DNA of 64,000 bases from Pinus tabuliformis (Eukaryota > Streptophyta > Pinopsida > Pinales > Pinaceae), in the NCBI GenBank assembly GCA_031772625.1, contig CM062817.1, positions 948,164,327 through 948,228,326 on the forward strand, read 5' to 3'. Below the pieces are notes generated by a model that worked only from the letters and a program-made list of their open reading frames with translations, did no database searches and was not told where the DNA came from. Shown in pieces: positions 57,001 through 64,000 of this stretch (positions are counted from its first letter, which is position 1; each line of letters opens with the position of its first letter). The position numbers and the translations under genes are program-made.

Positions 57001-58340
57001 TAGGACCTGCCCATTAACAGGTAGAGGTTCTCTCTTACCTGCTAAATCTTGTAACAGAAAAGTTGATGGGCCTATTAGCTCGACAATCTAGAATGGGCCA
57101 AGCCACATTCTTTGGAACTTAGTATGCTTGCCTTTCTCTTCATGGGCTTTATCCCATTTTAACACTAAGTCTCCGAGTTGGAAATTTTTTGAAGATACAA
57201 AATTTGAATCAAAGGATGCTTTGACTAACTACTGATGATGTGCATGGGTAATTCTAGCCTTTTCTCGTTCCTCTTCAAGTTTAAGGATTTGTAATTTTCT
57301 AAGTTGCATAGACGAGGAAGGATTTTCTTCGATGAATTGAACTAAGGAAAACGAGGGAATAGCTATTTCTGTTGGTAAGAAAACTTCTTTCCCATAAACC
57401 ATATTAAAAGGAGAAGTGTTGATGGAGGTTTTCTGAGTTATTCGATCTTCCCATAGAGAAAACACTAAAGATTTATGCCAGTTCTTTTGACTTTGATCAA
57501 CAGTTCATTTAATAATCCTTATAAGGTTCTTATTTGTGGATTCGGCTAACCCATTTCCTTGTGGATAATAATTAGCAGAATATTTAAGTTTAAAGCCTCT
57601 TTTAAGAGAAAACTCTGTCATAGCATTTCTTGAAAAGTAAGATGCATTATCAAATGTTAAGGAAGAAGGTAAACCAAACCTAGTGATGATAAATTAATCT
57701 ATAAATTCAATAATGTTCTCAGAGTTGGCTACCTTGAGTGGAATTGCTTCAACCAATTTGGTGTAGTAATCAATGGTTATAAGGATATATTTATGTTGTT
57801 TATAAGAATTAGGAATGATCTCACCTATTATTTCCAATCCCCACTGTTCAAATGGCTGATCAAGGTTGATTGGTTGTAATGGTAATGCTTGTTTCTTCTG
57901 TCCTCCGACAACTATCTGACATATCTTACATTTTCTTACATAACTGTGTGCATCTTTGAATAGGGTTGGCCAGTAATAGCCTGCATGTACAATTTTGTGT
58001 ACTATAGCATCCCCTGCAAAGTGTCTGCCGGCCGGTCCATCGTGAAGTTCCTACAATACTTTCTCTACTTTAAATTTCTCGAGACATCTAAGCAAAACAG
58101 AATCATAATTCATTCTAAACAGTGCATTGTTGACAATTTGATACTGTTTAGCTTTCAACCTCAAGGCTCTTTTCTTTGTGTAATTAAAATGTGGAGGTGC
58201 ATATCAATTTTTTAAATAGAATATTATATCATCATATGTTGATTCACTATCGGTAAGGCTTACCTCATAGATTTATACCTCATCACCTGAATGCTATGAT
58301 TCTGACATATTCGATGCTCCTGCCAACATCTTGCAAAAAC
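57000..58340 (-). pseudogene. Element D integrase
   Basis: HHCC finger: FAGDAIVHKIVHAGYYWPTL and CKICQIVVGG (57,900-58,060). Core: FEQWGLEIIGEIIPNS, with Glu in place of the first Asp, and LTFDNASYFS (Asp, near 57,650), then GNGLAESTNKNLIRII. C-terminal half: SPFNMVYGKEVFLPTEIAIP and LGDLVLKWDKAHEEKGKHTK, then LKKYF. The frame is open for long stretches with a few stops. Confidence 0.8.
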
Positions 58341-58367
58341 CTTGACCTTTCACAATGTTTGTTGGTT

Positions 58368-59700
58368 TTATTTCAATGTAATATTCTTGTAGAGCCATAC
58401 TGAATCTGCTCTTTTATTACCCACATCCTTTTGTACTAGAAGATTTCTTACTGCTGGGAATGGTACTATCACCTTGGTGTGGTTTTTGAGAAGAAAAGGT
58501 CTGAAGTGTTTTATTGATTTGAAAACAATGTAAGCTTGTTTTTCAACGTCTAAGTAATTCAATTCAGCTACATGTAAATTAGAGCTAAAGAAAGAAATTG
58601 GGGCTTCGGCTTTGTCTTGATTTGCTTGAGTCAATATGGTTGCGTATGATTTCTTGGTCAAGAAAGTGTACAAAGTGAAATTATTGGAGAAATTTGGCAT
58701 TGCTAAAGACGGGGCATTTATGATTGCTTGTTTTATCAAGTTAAAAGCTTCATGTTCCAACTGACCCCATTTAAATAGAGATTTTTTTCTTTATCATGGC
58801 TTGAAGGGGTAATACAATTCTTGAGAAGTGAGGGACAAATCATTTGAAAAAATTTATTTGGCCAAGGAAAGATTGCATCGATTTTTTGTTATGGGGTAAA
58901 GGTATTTCAGAAATTTCTTTAATCCTGTCTAGGTCAATATGAATCCCTGTTTTTGACACAATAAATCCAAGGAGTCCTCCTTCACTTAACATGAAAAAAA
59001 ACTTCTTGGGGTTAAGGCAAAACCCATACTTTTGACAATGTTCAAAGATTTGTTTTAGATCTCTCAGATGATTACTACGTTTTTTGAAATATATAGTTAT
59101 ATCATCTAAGTTGATTACCACTCACCAGTTTACTAAACCCTTGAAGGCAATGTACATGGCTCTTTGGAAAGTGGAACCAGCATTAATTAGTCTGAACCAC
59201 ATCTTTTGATAGGTGTAAGTGCCCCATTTTGTTCTCAATGTAGTTTTCAGTTAATCATCTGGATGGACTCATATTTGATTGTAACCTGAGAAACCATCTA
59301 GAAAGGACATTAGTTATGAGCCTGCAACTAATTGCAATATCTATTCCATAGGAGGCAACGGAAAATTTTCCTTTTGGCAAGCTTTATTGAGATTGCGAAA
59401 GTCTATACAAATCCAAATATCACTGTTTTTCTTTATGACTGGGATGAGATTGGAGACCCACCTGGAACGCCTGACAGGAAAAATAATTTTGACTTTTAGT
59501 AGTTTATTTAACTCAGATTTAATCTAGCTTTCTAAATTAGGATGAATTTTCCTCAATTTCCATTGAACAAGTTTTTCATCAGAGGTCATAGGAATAATAT
59601 GTTGAATAATAGAAGTGTCATAGGTTTTAATATCGTCTTAATTCCAAGCAAAGATATTTTTATATTGTTTCAATAGATGTATAAAAGCTTAGTTTTCTTA
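58368..59700 (-). pseudogene. Element D reverse transcriptase and degenerate RNase H
   Basis: RT: KWGTYTYQKMWFRLINAGST, AMYIAFKGLVNW and NLDDITIYFKKRSNHLRDLK (active-site DD, near 59,100). GLLGFIVSKTGIHIDLDRIK and SMQSFLGQINFF follow. RNase H at 58,760 reads FTLYTFLTKKSYATILTQ, with Phe where YTDAS has its catalytic Asp. Then come AELNYLDVEKQAYIVFKSIK and KVIVPFPAVRNLLVQKDVG, with no Asp at the DH position. The same two losses occur in element C. Confidence 0.8.
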
Positions 59701-60075
59701 CGATGTGAGTTGGAGACCTAGATTAATTTTTTGTGATTTCGTGTTAGTTCCAAGATTGATTAATTCATACCTCAGAGTTGAACTTTGAATTTTTGAATTA
59801 GTAGATCATTCGAATTTATCTTTGAGGTCGTATAAATCTTCCAATTTAACTACAAATTTTGGTATAGCATTGTTGTTGGTTTCTAGCTTCACTTGGTTGT
59901 CATGCTGGTCTTCATTAACTATATGGTCATCATAAGAGCCATCTGAAGTGAAGAAGCTTACGATATCGGATCGTTGTTAAAGACTATCCAATTGGTGATA
60001 TTATTAGGAATAGACGGCCTAAAAATTAATTCAATGGAGAATCGATCTATGTTGTAATCTTCTTGTGGAATAAGC
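59701..60075 (-). other. Linker between archaeal-type RNase H and RT in element D
   Basis: Translated on the minus strand it gives SDIVSFFTSDGSYDDHIVNE and KFVVKLEDLYDLKDKF, probably the N-terminal extension of RT. No recognised domain. Confidence 0.45.
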
Positions 60076-60656
60076 TTGGAAGCTACATTAGCTAGGAGAT
60101 CAGTGCTAGCATTTTAGAGTCTTGGGATAGAGGAATTATTAAACATCGTAAAATGTGAGGTCAAGTCTTGGACTAATGATTGATAGTGTTTCAAATGTCC
60201 TGACAGATAGTGTATACTATTTCTTACTTGTCTAAGGATAATTTCAGAATCTCCAAACACTTGGAGGTATTTGATATTAAGACCAATTGCTTTGTACAAA
60301 CCTTGAACCAACGCTTCATATTCAGCAATACTACTTGTGCAATCAAATTCAAGTATACATGCTAGAATTTCCCCTTCTGGGCTAACTAGTATGCATCCTG
60401 CCCCTGCTCCATCATTGGATCTAGATCCATCAAAAAATAATTTCCAAAATAAAGATTTATGTACAGGTTTATCTACAAAATTCACACATTTAGAGGTGTT
60501 TGTTTGGGAATAATTTTCGATTTGAGATACAACAAATTTTTCTAAGAAAGGTGAAGTATGAGCATTGAAATTCCCTAGGAATGACTCAACAGAATAATTT
60601 CTGATTATATTATTGCTATATGCTACCGGCTCATTTTCTCCTTCCAGTTCTGTCAC
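60076..60656 (-). CDS. Archaeal-type RNase H of element D, upstream of RT (open frame)
   Basis: An uninterrupted frame of 180 codons (60,114-60,656) contains LFFDGSRSNDGAGAGCILVS (first Asp), IAEYEALVQGLYKAIGLNIK (Glu) and QVFGDSEIILRQVRNSIHYL (Asp). After one stop at 60,114, TDLLANVASKLI brings the last Asp. All four catalytic acids of the archaeal-type RNase H are present. The enzyme would digest RNA in the RNA:DNA hybrid during reverse transcription. The ordinary RNase H downstream of RT has lost catalytic residues. This domain being the best preserved part of the element suggests it carried the activity. Confidence 0.8.
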
Positions 60657-60679
60657 TATATATTTTTGATGTTTCTCTA

Positions 60680-62947
60680 GATCAACCCTTATCTAATTCC
60701 GCTTGCTGTTATAGGGAAGCCACATGTGAGACCATTCAGCTGCAAAGTAACCATGGAGCTTTTCTGACCAGTCCTTGCTGAAGATTAAGCCATAGAATTT
60801 AGGAATATCAGCTACAAGTATATCAATGACTTGACAAAATTTTGGGTTTGATGAAAGTCTAATGGTTACTTGATTGAGTTCTCCAACAGCTTCAACTTGA
60901 GACCGATATAATTGTACTATTCATACAATAGATTTCTAAGGCTGGATGTTTAACTCGGTACAGACTGTTCTAGGCAAAATGTTAGATGAAGCACCAAAAT
61001 CAACTAAACAATTGTGCAAGATTTTATTAAAGACTTCAAAAGTAAGGAGAAATGTTGGATCTTCCACCATCTAGAGCGATGTCGGTTGGATCAATTTTGT
61101 TTCGAGAAATACTAAGGGGTCTTCCCATTTCCTGAGCGCCCTATGATATTACTGCGGTAGGAAGCGGGGTAGTGGGAACTCCTTTGAGTTCTTTTAGAAG
61201 TAGCTTATACTGATGTTTTAATTTACTAAGCTCATGAAAGGTGATGTTTTCCCTAGTTTTCTTCATATCCTCAATAATAGTGTATTCCATTTCGTCAGGA
61301 ATTATCAGAGTTTTGGATGAAGGTGAAGAATCTGATTGGTAGGGTTTGTTTGAGTAGATTTTGGTGAATATTTCCTACCTAATACTTTATCTCTGGGAAG
61401 TGGCATTGAAGTTTTCTATTTTGAACTTGATTGAGGTGAATCAAGCTGATTTATGCTTCTAGTGGCAATAGGTAGTGCTTCCTGATCCTCTTCATTTGGA
61501 AGGATAAAATCCCACATTCCTTATAATTCCACTAATTCTTCATCGTCAGTTTTTTCTTCACTTGAGGCTTCTTCCTCATCTCCATTCGAATCAACGTTCG
61601 ATATAGCATTTGGAGGTTTAGGATTGGCTGGGGAATTCCTTTTATATGGTCTAAACGGTTTCTTGGAAGCAGATTCTGCTACTTGTCTTTTTATGTCAAC
61701 CATTTCGTTATACATGGTCTTGAGGACTTTTTGTAACCCTTCCAAACCAAAAGGATGCTTTGGTGGTTTTTTCCTAGAATCATCTCTAAAGGTTACTTTC
61801 TTGGATTTTCTTTCCTCTAATGCATTTTTATTTTCTACGGCCAAGATATGTTTTTCAACAGCTATTGCTTCTTTCATATTTTCTACTAACGTTGGTTTGG
61901 CAGCTCTATCAATGAAGATGGTTGTGTTTGAAGGTAGAGCATAAATGTACCATTCATTTCGGACCTCATCTCTAGGGTTGGACGTCGTCAGTATTTTATT
62001 CAATAACTTATTGAAACGTAAGTTGAAGTCCTTAATGGGATCTTTTGGTTTGACTTTTAAATTGGAGAGGTCATTTATCAAAGTCGTGTAGACCTCTTAT
62101 CTCCAAATTTAGTTAGAAATTGCTCCTTAAAAGCATCCCAGCTATTAATAGCTCCTGATGGTAATGAAAAGTACCATGATCATGCTGGTCCTTTTAGAGT
62201 ATACGGGACTAATCCTACAACTGTGTCTTATTCTGCTACTCCTTTCAAATTAATGGACAACATGAAAGTATTTATATGTTCTTCAGCTAATAGGCCATTA
62301 TCAGGGTTAGATTTAGGTAACCATTTTTCTGGATGTGCTGGAAATTGAAACAAAGGTCCAACCATTCTAACAATTCTTGGGTTGGTCCATGGCCTTGGTT
62401 GAGGTTAATTCTGTGCCATTGTTGGGATATTAGTAGAAGAGGTTGAAGCAATGGTTGAAGGTGATTAGGTAGAGGATGGTGCAACTCCTGTACTTATGTG
62501 AATCACGATCTGGAGTTGGGAAGCAGGTGTGTGACCTTGAAATAGTATGGATGGAATGGATGATGATGATGAAAGAACCTCGTTGTGAGATTCAGATGGT
62601 GTCTTCTTAGCCCTTTTATGACTTGGTAGAGGGAATTCAAATGGTGGGATTCCAAGCTTTTCACTCTGTGCTCTAGTTAGTGGTTGCGATGGGGTATATT
62701 AGGAAGTGACACTACCTTGGGATAACTCAGATTCTTCTTGGATCAATTTTTGGATCAAAGATTGTACTTCCGAGGGTTCAGAAGAAGAACTGCCTGGCTT
62801 GTTTAGGATTTTAGCAATGGGCTCTATATTTTTCTTTTCAACTTCTCGCTTGGGAATAGGAGATTTGGAATGCGAACGAGAAGTTGGAGGTGATGGTGAG
62901 GGAGTTTTACTCTTAGAATGGCCTGTAGATTTAGATTTACTTGCCAT
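60680..62947 (-). pseudogene. Element D gag and protease
   Basis: Starts at 62,947 (MASKSKSTGHSKSKTPSPSP), just inside the primer region, with a Ser/Lys/Pro-rich N-terminus. The central gag part (near 62,100-61,520) reads DPIKDFNLRFNKLLNKILTT and KEAIAVEKHILAVE, a basic stretch, then an acidic tail (EEEASSEEKTDDEELVEL). No clear zinc knuckle is seen. Protease near 61,000 has CLVDFGASSNILP (D-F-G in place of D-S/T-G), VEAVGELNQVTIRL and PKFYGLIFSKDWSEKLHGYF. Stops and frameshifts separate the pieces. Confidence 0.75.
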
Positions 62948-62962
62948 TCATAGTCATGGCCC

Positions 62963-62983
62963 TCCTTCTAGTGCCAAATATGT
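62963..62983 (-). other. Primer-binding region of element D
   Basis: On the minus strand TTTGGCACTAGAAGGAGGGC lies a few bases after the 5' LTR end CCTTCA. It contains the TGG needed to pair with a CCA-ended tRNA. The tRNA is not assigned. Confidence 0.55.
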
Positions 62984-64000
62984 TGAAGGATAAAAAATCA
63001 TTGCCTCAACAAGGGGGATAACCACCCGTTCTATAACTTGGGACAAGTCATTTTCTGTTTGGAATAGTAGCTACGACTAAGGATGATGGGACCAGTTTCC
63101 CAATCTATTTTTATGCTTGTGTTAACGGGATGATGTTTTTTGAAATTTTTTCAGTAATACTTAGCCTCAAACTATTCTAATTTAACTAATAATCATGCAT
63201 ATTTTGTCCTAATAAAAAATATTTATCTAACTATAACTATCCCGGGAGTAACATGATATATGCGATCTAAAATGTTGTCCGAAAGCAATTGATAATAAAT
63301 ATCATTCAATTATGATAAGAAGTGGATCCGTTTAACAATGATCGTTTCGTATAAAAATTTAGCTGAAACGATATGAGAGATATATCACATAAAAATCATT
63401 CATGTATTTAGCATAAACTATAAATCATCATTATACAATAGTGCAATAATGACAATCAAAAATTCAAACTTTCATACATAAATAAGTTGAAGATAATGTA
63501 TTTCTTGATGCATAAGTAAAAAGGATTAAGGGATAAAAGTACCATTTATAATACGTTCTACTCATGTGCTCCAGCAATATTGATCTACTTTCAAATTATC
63601 CAACATCATCTAAGAGTACAGAAGTGCAATTTCAGTAGAACATGTCAAATTCAAGTAGAAAATAAATCTTGTTCCATTAATTTCACCAGAACTTCCTCAA
63701 AGTGACAAAAGTGCATGCTCTGAAGAATGTTTGCTATAAAATCTATGGACCCCTCACTAAATGCATTAGAGGAGTTTAAATACTAACTTATGAAACTAAA
63801 AATATATTATTAAAAAAAAGTTGATGAGGTTTAAACGACCTCCCTCAATTTAAGAAAAATAAAACAAAAATAGAGATGTGCATAATGACTAATCCTACAT
63901 TCGATCTTTCAGATCACAAATATCTAGCATGGTTTTGAGGAGTGTAGGTTGGTCTACTTTGGCTTTTAGTTGTCCTGTAAACATGACATTGATGCGCATT
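62984..64000 (-). repeat. 5' LTR of element D, partial (runs off the window)
   Basis: On plus it begins TGAAGGATAAAAAATCATTG and matches 50,935-51,990 (for example TTGCCTCAACAAGGGGGATA in both). The start of the LTR, with U3 and the LTR-borne ORF, lies beyond 64,000. Confidence 0.8.

Larger units (their letters stand above)
50935..64000 (-). mobile_element. Element D: Tat-type Ty3/gypsy retrotransposon with giant LTRs (runs off the window)
   Basis: On the minus strand the order is 5' LTR (62,984 onward, partial), primer region, gag, protease, archaeal-type RNase H, RT, RNase H, integrase, hairpin region, and 3' LTR (50,935-55,882). LTR ends read TGTTGTGC and CCTTCA on that strand. The two LTR parts visible (50,935-51,990 and 62,984-64,000) align with roughly one difference in six near the ends, so the copy is old. 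It lies in the 3' LTR of element C and is younger than C. Confidence 0.85.

Overview
The window looks like a repeat-filled stretch of a large plant nuclear genome, most probably a gymnosperm (conifer-like). There is no intact host gene. Nearly everything is retrotransposon, nested up to three deep, with two decayed plant gene fragments: an organelle-targeted mTERF-type protein and the regulatory part of an STY8/17/46-type protein kinase. A Penelope-like element with a GIY-YIG nuclease domain, a type that in plants I know only from conifers (Dryad elements), points to a gymnosperm. This assignment is inference.

Layout, left part (1-19,380). The window opens with the last bases and the 1.9-kb 3' LTR of a Ty1/copia element (1-1955). 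Two tandem arrays of about 1-kb units follow: one of two units (1957-3790) and one of three units (3886-18,955). The second unit of the latter was split twice. A 600-bp solo LTR (4857-5456, 5-bp duplication AAGAT) sits in it, and so does an L1-type LINE (5502-17,162, about 16-bp duplication). The LINE ORF1 was in turn split by a gag-protease-only LTR retrotransposon (5961-13,847, 5-bp duplication GAAAC).

Middle part (19,380-28,962). On the minus strand lies an mTERF-like pseudogene. Next come an intronless-looking STY-kinase fragment, an AT-rich block, the Penelope-like element on the minus strand split by a 336-bp solo LTR (duplication ATTAG), a young poly(A)-tailed retroposon with a perfect 16-bp duplication, and the 3' half of a second LINE (minus strand; RNase H and zinc-binding region).

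Right part (28,963-64,000). That second LINE is broken by a large Ty3/gypsy element of Tat type (element C, plus strand). Its 5' LTR is about 4.3 kb (28,963-40,465) and is itself split by a 7.2-kb chromovirus on the minus strand (30,437-37,668, duplication TATGA). The body of C (gag, protease, archaeal-type RNase H, RT, RNase H, integrase) runs from 40,466 to 47,563. Its 3' LTR begins at 47,564 and is cut at 50,935 by another Tat-type element (element D, minus strand), which runs off the right edge.

The most interesting signal is in elements C and D. Both have giant LTRs (about 4.3 and 4.9 kb) that carry a long sense ORF about 1.0-1.15 kb in from the LTR start. Both place an intact-looking archaeal-type RNase H between protease and RT, and both have lost the catalytic aspartates of the ordinary RNase H in the same way. 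They also share a small hairpin with a constant loop and changing stems downstream of integrase. Two further signals stand out: an array of six hairpins with related 6-nt loops in the copia LTR, and a chromovirus polyprotein whose 13 or more stops are all TAG or TAA with no TGA.
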